The notes: generated from the sequence alone by a model not told the origin. Shown: positions 1 through 5,764, counted from the first letter of the stretch. The stretch: 5,764 nucleotides of DNA from Schwartzia sp. (in: firmicutes) (GCA_017939945.1 JAGAZS010000104.1:1-5764), one strand, 5' to 3'. Made by a program: numbers and translations.

Positions 1-50
1 CATCTGTTCGTCTTTTTTATGTCACGATGGATCAATGCTTTTTCGTTTGC

Positions 51-1145
51 CTAACTTTTTGCGTAAAACGTATTTCTTCCAACCCCATATTTTTTCACAT
101 ATCCCTCGTCAACGAGCTTTTTCAGCGACGCCTCCACGGATTTTTCGCTGATGCTGGGGCAGATTTCGGCGAGTTCCCGTTTGGTGAATTTGCCGATCTT
201 GCCGTCCACGGAAGCCTTTACGATATCGTAGGCGCTGCTTTTTGTCGTTACGAGCTTTTTCTTTCCTTTGCCTGTTTCCGTGATTTTCGTATTCCCGCCG
301 ATCAGCTCCATGCGGGTCTCGAATTCCCGGTAACAGGCAAGCACGACGCCGAGCATATATTTGACGAAGGGCGTCGGATCGTCTTTTTCCTCGTGCCAAC
401 CGGCGGAGGCTTCTTCCAGGGCGTCGTAATACGCGTCCTTGGTTTTTTCGATGTGTTTCTCGAGGCTGATATATTTTCCCGCCATATATCCAGCCCGGTA
501 CAGCAGCAGCAGCGTCAGCAGGCGGCTCATTCTTCCGTTGCCGTCGTCGAAGGGATGGATGCAGAGGAAGTCGTGGAGGAATACGGGAATGACGAGCAGG
601 GAATCCACCGATGAGTCTTCGGCTATGCGGCGGTAGTTTTCGCAAATGGCGCGGACGCACGGCTCGGTCTCATAGGGAGGCACCGGCGTGAAGCGGATAA
701 ATTCCGTGCCGTCCGGTCTTGTTTCCCGCAGATAATTCTGCGTCATCTTATATCTGCCGCCGTTTCCCGTGTCGGCGTATTGCATCAGCTCTCTGTGCAG
801 CTGGAGGATGATATTTCCGGTGACGGGAATAAACTCGTAATTCTCATGCACCGTTCGCAGGACGTCGCGATAACCGGCGATTTCTTTCTCGTTCCGGTTT
901 CGCGGCGCCGTTTTTTCTTTCGCAAGTTGTCCGAGCCGGGTGCCCGTCGTCACGATGCCTTCGATTCGATTGGAAGATTCGATGGACTGCACCTTTGCGA
1001 CTTCCACCAGCTTTTCCAGTTCCAAAGGCTTCTGCTGCAGAAAGAGATCCTGTTTTCCTTTGTATTCGTGTATCCGGGCAAGATAATTCAGGATCTCGTT
1101 ATCCCAGCGGCATGTTTTGTATTTGCTGTAATCAAAATTTCTCAT
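51..1145 (-). CDS. Fic family protein (putative AMP transferase) with C-terminal winged helix
   Basis: A 364-residue Fic-domain protein. Fic enzymes usually transfer AMP from ATP onto a hydroxyl of a target protein; the target here is unknown. The catalytic motif HPFDDGNGRMSR is complete at residues 197-208: His197 is the catalytic base, Asp201 should bind metal, and the GNGR loop and Arg208 bind nucleotide phosphates. Residues 58-63 (SNRIEG) fit the inhibitory motif (S/T)xxxE(G/N) placed N-terminal to the Fic core (class II), with Glu62 the expected inhibitory residue, so the enzyme looks intact and self-restrained. Residues about 300-364 look like a winged helix-turn-helix domain (FTKRELAEICPSISEKSVEA, then a KKYGVGRNTFY wing), suggesting DNA binding. 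The ATG at 1145 is supported by AGGAG eight bases upstream. The gene follows the exporter operon on the same strand, after a 259-nt gap with its own promoter, and by eye is less GC-rich than that operon, so it is probably an accessory gene. I see no sign of a separate antitoxin gene. The Fic call is very secure; the target and DNA binding are inference. Confidence 0.95.
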   Translation of the reverse strand: MRNFDYSKYKTCRWDNEILNYLARIHEYKGKQDLFLQQKPLELEKLVEVAKVQSIESSNRIEGIVTTGTRLGQLAKEKTAPRNRNEKEIAGYRDVLRTVHENYEFIPVTGNIILQLHRELMQYADTGNGGRYKMTQNYLRETRPDGTEFIRFTPVPPYETEPCVRAICENYRRIAEDSSVDSLLVIPVFLHDFLCIHPFDDGNGRMSRLLTLLLLYRAGYMAGKYISLEKHIEKTKDAYYDALEEASAGWHEEKDDPTPFVKYMLGVVLACYREFETRMELIGGNTKITETGKGKKKLVTTKSSAYDIVKASVDGKIGKFTKRELAEICPSISEKSVEASLKKLVDEGYVKKYGVGRNTFYAKS

Positions 1146-1153
1146 CAGCCGTT

Positions 1154-1158
1154 CTCCT
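1154..1158 (-). promoter_or_regulatory. Shine-Dalgarno site of the fic gene
   Basis: The minus strand reads AGGAG, then eight bases, then the ATG at 1145. This good site fixes the fic start. It sits only four bases from the inner end of the MITE-like element. The surrounding sequence, ATAGGAGAAC, resembles the TTAGGAGAAA motifs found around the fic promoter about 200 bp away. Confidence 0.75.
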
Positions 1159-1187
1159 ATTCAAGGAAACGCCGAACAAATCACTCC

Positions 1188-1214
1188 GCGAAACAGTCCA
1201 CTGGACTGTTTCGC
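1188..1214. repeat. Perfect 13-bp palindrome inside the MITE-like element
   Basis: The arms GCGAAACAGTCCA (1188-1200) and TGGACTGTTTCGC (1202-1214) are exact reverse complements around a single base. As RNA it would fold into a hairpin of about 12 bp with a three-base loop, on either strand. No T-run follows it on either strand, so it does not look like an intrinsic terminator. It is probably a structural core of the mobile element. Confidence 0.85.
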
Positions 1215-1223
1215 TACCGGGTC

Positions 1224-1303
1224 TTTTTCCTGCTGTCGTTGTCAATGCCCTCTCGACGTAGCGATGCTACGCCTTCGAGAGCCTTTCCTAGACAGCCGAA
1301 AAA
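1224..1303. repeat. Nested long stem-loop inside the MITE-like element
   Basis: Several arms pair in nested order. TTTTTC (1224-1229) pairs with GAAAAA (1298-1303). GCTGTC (1232-1237) pairs with GACAGC (1291-1296). CTCTCGA (1250-1256) pairs with TCGAGAG (1275-1281). CGTAGC (1257-1262) pairs with GCTACG (1266-1271) around a GAT loop. The innermost part is a 13-bp stem with a three-base bulge; the outer arms are separated from it by an internal loop. As DNA it could extrude as a cruciform, and as RNA it would form a stable domain in the fic leader. It lacks the stem-plus-U-tract layout of a terminator. Confidence 0.75.
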
Positions 1304-1351
1304 ATCCATCGACAGATGCACGAATTGACTTATTCGTCGTTTCCTTAATAT

Positions 1352-1384
1352 TTTCTCCTAAATTATACCATATTTTAGGAGAAA
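1352..1384. promoter_or_regulatory. Candidate operator: inverted repeat spanning the fic promoter
   Basis: TTTCTCCTAAA (1352-1362) and TTTAGGAGAAA (1374-1384) are perfect 11-bp inverted arms separated by 11 bp. The -10 element lies in the spacer and touches the left arm, and the expected transcription start falls in the left arm. This geometry is typical of an operator for a dimeric regulator. The Fic protein's own winged-helix domain is the only candidate regulator encoded in the window, so negative autoregulation is a reasonable inference, but binding is not shown by sequence alone. A hairpin role in the RNA is less likely because the right arm lies upstream of the expected start. Confidence 0.55.
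1362..1370 (-). promoter_or_regulatory. Extended -10 promoter for fic
   Basis: The minus strand reads TGGTATAAT, a consensus TATAAT (1367-1362) with the TGn extension of an extended -10 promoter. The hexamer at 17-bp spacing (GCCAAC, 1390-1385) is a poor -35 match, which is tolerable for an extended -10 promoter or one helped by a regulator. Transcription would start near 1355, giving a leader of about 210 nt before fic, most of it the MITE-like element. The promoter sits between the arms of an inverted repeat, so a protein bound there would be expected to block it. Confidence 0.65.
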
Positions 1385-1393
1385 GTTGGCGAT

Positions 1394-1403
1394 TAGGAGA
1401 AAA
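1394..1403. repeat. Third TTAGGAGAAA motif copy beside the exporter stop codon
   Basis: This is an exact TTAGGAGAAA copy, in the same orientation as the one at 1375-1384 and 19 bp from it (about two helical turns). It ends one base before the exporter's stop codon (1405-1407). It fits as an extra upstream binding site for the protein that recognises the inverted pair across the fic promoter. Chance is a weaker explanation, given three copies within 52 bp. Confidence 0.5.
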
Positions 1404-1404
1404 A

Positions 1405-3618
1405 TCAATAGCTCTGGATCAGTTTCTTGTAGTACCCGTCCTCTTCCATCAGGCTCTCGTGGGTGCCGCGCTGCACTACTCTTCCTTTTTGCAGTACGAT
1501 GATCTCATCGCAGTCGCGGATGGTGGAGAGGCGGTGGGCTACGATGAAGCAGGCGCAGCCGCGTCGCCGCACGTTTTTCATAATCTCCTGCTCGGTGATC
1601 GGGTCGAGGGCGCTGGTGGCTTCGTCTAGGATCAACAGCGACGGGTTCGCCGCCAATGCCCTTGCGATTTCCATGCGCTGCCGCTGGCCGCCGGACAGGT
1701 TGTAGCCGCCCTCTTCGAGCATGGCGTCGTAGCCGCCGCGCATCAGCGAGATGTCCTCGTGGATCATGGCGTCCTTCGCCGCCTGGATGATGTCCCTTCG
1801 CGGCACGTTCGGGTTGAACAGCGCGATATTCTCAGCGACCGTTCCTTCCAGCAGGAAGATTTCCTGCTCGACCACGGCCACGGACTGGGCGAAGACTTCG
1901 CGGGGAATATCCTTCGACGACACGCCGTCGAACAGGATTTCGCCGGACCAGGGCTGATAGAGGCCGGACACCAGCTTTGCCAGCGTGGACTTGCCGCTGC
2001 CGCTCTTGCCGACGATGGCGACGCGGCGCCCCGGCTCCAGCTTCAGGTTCAGCTTCTTGATCAGCGTCGGCAGCGTGTGGGAATAGCCGAAATTCACCTT
2101 CTGCAGCTCCAGCCGTCCGGTGAGCTTCGGCGGCAGGGTCTTCATGACGTCCTCGGTCAGCTCCTTTTCCTCGTCGAGGGGGTAGCGGTAGACGTCGTTG
2201 ATTTTCATCATCTGGGAGCTGGCCTGCTGGATGTCCTGCGACATGGAGGTGATGCGGTTGATCGGCGCCTGGAAATTGGACATCAGGTTTTGGAACGCGA
2301 CGAAGATACCGACGGACATCAGGCCGTCCATGATCGAGAAGCCGCCTTCCGCCATGACGACCGCGCCGTTGACGCCGCTGAGGGCCGCCGGCACGAAATT
2401 GATGAACAGGCTGTAATATTCCTGTTTTTGGCTCATCGTCAAAAAACGCGCGTTGGCGTCGGCCCATTTGACGAAGAAATCGTCCTCGTTGCCGTTGGCC
2501 TTCAGGGTTTCGATGGTGGCGATGCCCGACACACTGATACCGTAAAGCTTGCCCTGTTCCTGCGTGAGTTTCATGCGCTGCTCTTTCAGCCATTGATAGC
2601 TGGTGTAAGTCACGAAGATGTTCAGTGCGGTGAAGACGACGCCGATGACGGTCAGCTTCAAATTGTAAAGCACCAGCAGGAAAAGATAGAACAAAGCGAT
2701 TCCGATATCCAGCACGGTGGTGGCGAGATTTCCCGTGACAAAATTCGCGATGGATTCGTGGAACTGTACGCGGGACGCGATCTCGCCCGAATAGCGCGTC
2801 TGGAAGAACGCCACGGGGAGCTTCAGCACATAGGCGAGGAACGATGAGGAATCCTGTATCGTCATTTGTCCCTGCCATCGGAGCAGGCACCAGGAGCGCA
2901 GGAAAGTCAGCGTCAGCGTCAGCACCAGCGCGATGAACAGCGACAACAGCACGTCGAAAAGCCAATCCCTGTGCTTGTAGGTCAGCACGTCGTCCAGGAA
3001 GGTCTGGGAGATCAGCGGCACGCCGAGGTTGACCAGGGACAGGCAAAGGCCGACGCCGAGTATGAAGGCGAGGGCGCGGCGGTCCTCCAGGATATCGGAG
3101 AGCAGCGTCATCCAGACGCTTTCCGGCTCGCCGTCCTGCACGAAGCCCTCGTCGGGACGCAATATGATCGTGACGCCGGTGAAGCTTTCCTCGAATACGT
3201 CCCAGGGGACTGAACGATGGCCGACCGCCGGGTCGTTCAGGAAAACTTCGCCGGTTTTTTCGTCGTAGCCCTCGAAGACGAGGAAATGATGGAACTCCCA
3301 ATGGATGATGAACGGCGGGATCAGCTTTTTCAGCTCTTCCGGCGCATAGGAAAAGCCCTCCGCCTTCATGCCGAGGGTTTCCGCCGCCGCTATCACGTTG
3401 CTCGCGTTGCTGCCGTTGCGGCTGACGCCGCAAAGCTCGCGAAGCTGTTCCAGCGGCATATATTTTTTGTAATAGCCCAGGATAATGCCGAGGGACGCTG
3501 CACCGCATTCCGCCGCCTCCATTTGAAGGACAACGGGAGTCTTTTTCCGTTTCCGGCCGTGAATGAAGGAATCGAAATCCGGCAGGCGGTCCCAAAGCGA
3601 TTTTATTATGCTGCTCAT
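1405..3618 (-). CDS. NHLP-type peptidase-containing bacteriocin ABC exporter (PCAT)
   Basis: A 737-residue protein with three fused parts, the usual size and layout for a peptidase-containing ABC transporter. Residues about 26-155 are a C39 cysteine protease: Gln32 (oxyanion) and Cys38 in LQMEAAECGAAS, His111 in HFLVFEGY, and Asp129 in LNDPAVG, so all catalytic residues are present. Residues about 175-470 form the membrane domain with roughly six hydrophobic segments. The ATPase domain has Walker A GKSGSGKST (537-545), Q-loop Gln585, signature LSGGQ (641-645), Walker B LLILDE (661-666) and H-loop His695, all intact. It should cut a peptide leader, normally after a double-glycine-type site, on the cytoplasmic face and export the core peptide using ATP. 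Details such as VLQMEAAECGAASLGIILGY resemble the NHLP/NHLM bacteriocin transporter family, whose substrates have Nif11-like or nitrile-hydratase-like leaders. The ATG at 3618 follows the adaptor's stop by one base, with GAGGA nine bases upstream, so the two are probably translationally coupled. No substrate is encoded in this window. Confidence 0.95.
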   Translation of the reverse strand: MSSIIKSLWDRLPDFDSFIHGRKRKKTPVVLQMEAAECGAASLGIILGYYKKYMPLEQLRELCGVSRNGSNASNVIAAAETLGMKAEGFSYAPEELKKLIPPFIIHWEFHHFLVFEGYDEKTGEVFLNDPAVGHRSVPWDVFEESFTGVTIILRPDEGFVQDGEPESVWMTLLSDILEDRRALAFILGVGLCLSLVNLGVPLISQTFLDDVLTYKHRDWLFDVLLSLFIALVLTLTLTFLRSWCLLRWQGQMTIQDSSSFLAYVLKLPVAFFQTRYSGEIASRVQFHESIANFVTGNLATTVLDIGIALFYLFLLVLYNLKLTVIGVVFTALNIFVTYTSYQWLKEQRMKLTQEQGKLYGISVSGIATIETLKANGNEDDFFVKWADANARFLTMSQKQEYYSLFINFVPAALSGVNGAVVMAEGGFSIMDGLMSVGIFVAFQNLMSNFQAPINRITSMSQDIQQASSQMMKINDVYRYPLDEEKELTEDVMKTLPPKLTGRLELQKVNFGYSHTLPTLIKKLNLKLEPGRRVAIVGKSGSGKSTLAKLVSGLYQPWSGEILFDGVSSKDIPREVFAQSVAVVEQEIFLLEGTVAENIALFNPNVPRRDIIQAAKDAMIHEDISLMRGGYDAMLEEGGYNLSGGQRQRMEIARALAANPSLLILDEATSALDPITEQEIMKNVRRRGCACFIVAHRLSTIRDCDEIIVLQKGRVVQRGTHESLMEEDGYYKKLIQSY

Positions 3619-3619
3619 A

Positions 3620-4573
3620 TCAGTCGGTCCTCAGCCATTGCCCCATCTTGTCGAACGCATAGGCGAACGGGGACTTCCTGTCCACGATGGCCGTGGCGGT
3701 GCAGGTCATTCCCTCCGTGATTGTCTCCTTTGGTCCTTCCAGCGTCGTCCAGAGGTAGCCGGACTTCGAGTCGTTGTCCCGGGTCAGCTCGACCCGGACT
3801 TCCATGATCGCGCCGCCGCATTTTTGCAGCACCCAGTTGGCAAACTCCTTGTTGCCCGTCCAGTAGACCACGCGGTCGCTGTTCACCGGGTACGGTGAAA
3901 GCTCGATGACCTTGCCGACCAGCGAGCCGTACAGCGACGAGTCGATGGCGCCGGGGGAGACCTGGATCACCGAGCCGGGCTTCAGCTTGTTGCCCGTCAA
4001 CGCCGGAACGAAAATGATTCCGACCATGTCCTGGGATTCCGTCACGTCCACGTCGTAAATCGGCGCCCCCGCCTGCACGATTTGGCCCTCCCGCATGCGC
4101 TGGGATGTAACGATGCCGTCGTAGGGGCTGATGACCTGTCCCTGGTGCTGCAGCTCTTCTTTGGCCGAAGCGAGCTGGGCCGTGCGCGCGCGCATATCGT
4201 CGTAGCTGGTGGCGGCGTGCGCCTGCTCGGCATTCAGGTAGACCTGCTGCTCCAGCTGCGTCTGCTCGATGACCGCCACTACGTCGCCTTTTTTGACCAC
4301 ATCCCCGGTCTTGTAGCGCATCTCCACGATGCGCCCGCCGCTGATGGGGGAAATGTTGGTGACGCCGCTGTCGTCGGTGATGACGCCGTAGCCGACCACC
4401 TGCTCCGCCATCACGCCGAAAAAGGCCCATACAAGCACCGAGAACAATGCGATGCCCACCGCGGCCAGCGCAATCCAGCCCGTGGAGGTCGTGATGGAAA
4501 AAAGCGCGCCGGCTTTTTCCGGCCGCTTCAGCTTGTCCAGCGCCTTCTGCTGGAAAATCTGGCTAGAACTCAT
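3620..4573 (-). CDS. NHLM-type HlyD family secretion adaptor
   Basis: A 317-residue membrane fusion protein, the adaptor normally paired with NHLP peptide exporters. It has a short cytoplasmic N-terminus, one transmembrane helix (about residues 33-55, WIALAAVGIALFSVLVWAFF), a first lipoyl half (about 73-105, with PISGGRIVEMRYKTGDVVKKGD), a short helical hairpin (about 105-143), and a second lipoyl half (about 147-175, ISPYDGIVTSQRMREGQIVQ), followed by a beta-barrel region to the end. The opening pattern QKALDKLKRPEK, then the TTSTGWIALAA membrane entry, matches the NHLM bacteriocin secretion protein family as I know it. The ATG at 4573 lies inside the end of the preceding gene (11-nt overlap). 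A GGGAG site lies nine bases upstream, and AAGGA only two bases upstream is too close. It should bind the ABC exporter encoded immediately downstream and form the periplasmic conduit. Its hairpin is much shorter than that of the first adaptor, so the two are not simple duplicates. Family call very secure; the exact partnership is inferred from the operon. Confidence 0.92.
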   Translation of the reverse strand: MSSSQIFQQKALDKLKRPEKAGALFSITTSTGWIALAAVGIALFSVLVWAFFGVMAEQVVGYGVITDDSGVTNISPISGGRIVEMRYKTGDVVKKGDVVAVIEQTQLEQQVYLNAEQAHAATSYDDMRARTAQLASAKEELQHQGQVISPYDGIVTSQRMREGQIVQAGAPIYDVDVTESQDMVGIIFVPALTGNKLKPGSVIQVSPGAIDSSLYGSLVGKVIELSPYPVNSDRVVYWTGNKEFANWVLQKCGGAIMEVRVELTRDNDSKSGYLWTTLEGPKETITEGMTCTATAIVDRKSPFAYAFDKMGQWLRTD

Positions 4574-5749
4574 ATTCCTTCGCTCCCACTTTCATTCCCT
4601 CGGTGTAGACCGAAGGATCGGCCACCACCACCGGCTCACCCTCGGACAGCCCGGAGACGATTTCCGTCAGACCGTCGCCCTCGATGCCGCAGGTGATTTC
4701 CCGCCGCACGAGGCGGGACTCGTCGCTTAAAGTGTAGACATAATCGTTCCCTGTCTTCGCGTCCTTGTGGACGGCCTTGTCCGGGACCGCCAGCTTGCGG
4801 ATCGTATTTTTAGACATGATCCTCACGCTGTCGTAATAGGTCGGCTCCAGGATGCCCGTGGGATTTTCCACGTGCCATGTCACCTCGTGGAAATCGGTGT
4901 CGGCGTCTGGGTCCGGCACGACCGAGACAATGCTCATATAAAACTGATTGAGCTTCAGCGTCGTTTTCGGCAGCGACGTCTCGCCGAAAGGGTACGCCTT
5001 GTTCGTCAGCCGGTGGGGCTGGATTTCCATGATGAACCGGTCCCCGACCGACAGAAGCTGCTGGAATAAGACATGGGGAACCACGGAACGCCCCGTCAGA
5101 TTGTGGAGGTCCGACAGCATGAAAATCGGTTCGCCGGCGCGGACGTATCTGCCCGACTCGCGGTAGACCTGGATGATGTTCGCGCCGCGCGGCGCGGTGA
5201 TCGTCATCTTGCTCTGCTCGGAGAGCATCAGGTCGCGCTTGGCCATGCGGCTCTCCATCTGGGCCCGGGCGGCGTCCCGCTGGGCCACGGCGCTGTCGTA
5301 TTCCTGCCTGGAAATGGCGTTGTGCTCGACCAGATATTGATAGCGGTTCACGGTCTGCTCCGCGTTGATGAACTGCGCCCGAGCCGCCTCGATGTCCGCC
5401 TCCGCCGAAGCGGTCTGCGCCAGGATGTCGGTATTGGTCATCGTGGCCAGGACCTCGCCCTCTTCCACGCGCTGGCTCTTCATGACGCGGACTTCGTCCA
5501 GCACGCCCTCGTACTGCGCGGGATGTCGATCGTCCAGGGCGCGCGCACGGTGAAATTGATGTCGTCGGCGAAGACGTGGAATTCCCGGTAGCCGACGTAC
5601 GCCACGGGCAACACCGTATATTGCGCCGCCTCCATCTTCTCGATATGGCGGCGGCTGGCGTCGTTGATGTAGATGCCGTAGGTCACGACGGAAATGACGA
5701 TGCAGATGACGCCGAAAATGGCGATTTTCAAATATTTTTGCGCGTCCAC
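4563..5749 (-). pseudogene. AcrA/HlyD-like periplasmic adaptor, broken by a one-base frameshift
   Basis: Two overlapping frames together encode one membrane fusion protein of about 395 residues. Positions 5749 to about 5520 give the N-terminus: a transmembrane helix at about residues 5-27 (YLKIAIFGVICIVISVVTY) and the start of the first lipoyl half. Positions about 5519 to 4563 give the rest: the completed lipoyl half (VRVMKSQRVEEGEVLATM), a long alpha-hairpin (reconstructed about 107-182), the second lipoyl half (TITAPRGANIIQVYRESG), a beta-barrel and a membrane-proximal domain ending EYEF. Restoring one base in the GGG at 5520-5522 joins them smoothly as IDIPAQYEGVLDEV. Uncorrected, the first frame ends at a TGA at 5482-5480 after 89 residues. 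The hairpin tip reads RYQYLVEHNAISRQEYD, matching the RxxxLxxxxxxS TolC-docking motif and very like E. coli AcrA. It should therefore link an inner-membrane exporter to an outer-membrane channel. The start is GTG at 5749 with a strong Shine-Dalgarno site. The frameshift could be a sequencing error or a recent mutation; the protein otherwise shows no decay. Confidence 0.85.
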
Positions 5750-5756
5750 GGAGTCG

Positions 5757-5762
5757 CCTCCC
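5757..5762 (-). promoter_or_regulatory. Shine-Dalgarno site fixing the GTG start of the first adaptor
   Basis: The minus strand reads GGGAGG, seven bases before the GTG at 5749-5747. This is near-ideal strength and spacing and supports the GTG start. The gene therefore begins only 15 bases inside the window, and the operon promoter and any earlier genes lie outside it. Confidence 0.75.
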
Positions 5763-5764
5763 AG

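Larger units (their letters stand above)
1163..1346. mobile_element. MITE-like non-autonomous element in the fic leader
   Basis: The two ends form imperfect terminal inverted repeats. The left arm (1163-1182) is AAGGAAACGCCGAACAAATC, and the right arm (1327-1346) read on the minus strand is AAGGAAACGACGAATAAGTC, which agrees at 17 of 20 positions. The 184-bp body contains no plausible gene but has two strong internal palindromes (1188-1214 and 1224-1303). Short size, terminal inverted repeats, no transposase and an internal hairpin core are what is expected of a MITE mobilised by a related insertion sequence. TATT occurs just outside both ends (1158-1161 and 1349-1352) and may be a target duplication, but it is offset by one base on the left and two on the right, so this is uncertain. 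The element lies between the fic promoter and its ribosome binding site and so would be transcribed as leader RNA. I cannot name the parent insertion sequence. Confidence 0.72.

Noticed and set aside
1..50. A possible start codon (minus-strand ATG at positions 3-1) for a gene following fic
   Set aside because: No ribosome binding site of note precedes it and the reading frame leaves the window at once, so nothing supports a gene. No terminator hairpin is visible here either.
1188..1303. Hairpins considered as intrinsic terminators or a riboswitch
   Set aside because: No T-run follows the stems on either strand, and no known riboswitch core was recognised. The enclosing terminal inverted repeats explain them better as parts of a mobile element.
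1352..1403. Repeated TTAGGAGAAA motifs considered as a CRISPR array or an origin iteron set
   Set aside because: There are only three short copies in mixed orientation, with no uniform spacers and no cas or replication gene. Their placement over a promoter favours an operator.
995..1629. Plus-strand frames running through the non-coding gap (995-1261, 1264-1629)
   Set aside because: They run across the MITE-like element and antisense into fic or the exporter. Their translations are low in plausible structure, so they do not represent a precursor peptide or a small toxin.
1759..2847. A 362-codon open frame on the plus strand
   Set aside because: It lies wholly antisense to the ABC exporter gene, whose protein has every expected motif. 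The plus-strand translation is His/Asp/Arg/Gln-rich, the typical mirror of a GC-rich gene, and shows no recognisable domain.
1832..3595. A 587-codon open frame on the minus strand in another phase of the exporter gene
   Set aside because: It overlaps the exporter entirely, is rich in Arg, Pro and Gly, and has no membrane segments or motifs. It reflects GC-rich codon composition.
5514..5526. Programmed ribosomal frameshifting at the adaptor frame junction
   Set aside because: The junction lacks a slippery heptamer or homopolymer run, and a family member of this kind needs only one continuous frame. An indel or sequencing error is simpler.
4082..5591. Long plus-strand frames opposite both adaptor genes (4082-4696 and 5073-5591)
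   Set aside because: Both are antisense to well-recognised adaptor genes, and their translations show no domain-like pattern or supporting ribosome binding site.

Overview
The window is a compact, GC-rich bacterial segment in which every convincing gene lies on the minus strand, so it is read from the high coordinates down. It most likely comes from a Firmicute with an outer membrane (Negativicutes-like). This is inference: the secretion genes are of the NHLP/NHLM bacteriocin-export type, and one adaptor carries an AcrA-like TolC-docking hairpin motif, which makes sense only in a cell with an outer membrane. No rRNA, tRNA or other taxonomic marker is present.

Region 5749-1405 is a tightly packed three-gene export operon. 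First is an AcrA/HlyD-type periplasmic adaptor (5749-4563), broken in this sequence by a one-base frameshift near 5519-5522. Next is a second, NHLM-type HlyD adaptor (4573-3620), overlapping the first by 11 nt. Last is a peptidase-containing NHLP-type ABC exporter (3618-1405), starting 1 nt after the second adaptor stops. The ABC protein should cleave the leader from a ribosomally made peptide and pump it across the inner membrane, with the adaptors bridging toward an outer-membrane channel. No precursor peptide, modification enzyme, second ABC subunit or TolC gene is visible; they would have to lie elsewhere, possibly upstream of 5764.

Region 1404-1146 (259 nt) is non-coding but highly structured. 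It holds an extended -10 promoter for the next gene, a set of TTAGGAGAAA motifs (an inverted pair across the promoter plus a third copy next to the exporter's stop codon), and a roughly 184-bp MITE-like element with 20-bp imperfect terminal inverted repeats and strong internal palindromes. The element appears to have inserted between the promoter and the Shine-Dalgarno site.

Region 1145-51 encodes an intact Fic-family protein (putative AMP transferase) with a complete catalytic motif, an N-terminal autoinhibitory motif and a C-terminal winged-helix domain. That domain makes autoregulation through the TTAGGAGAAA motifs a reasonable hypothesis. Positions 1-50 hold nothing I can support.

The points most worth a second look are the MITE insertion into the fic leader, the fic operator-like motif array, the adaptor frameshift, and the pairing of two different adaptors with one peptidase-type exporter.
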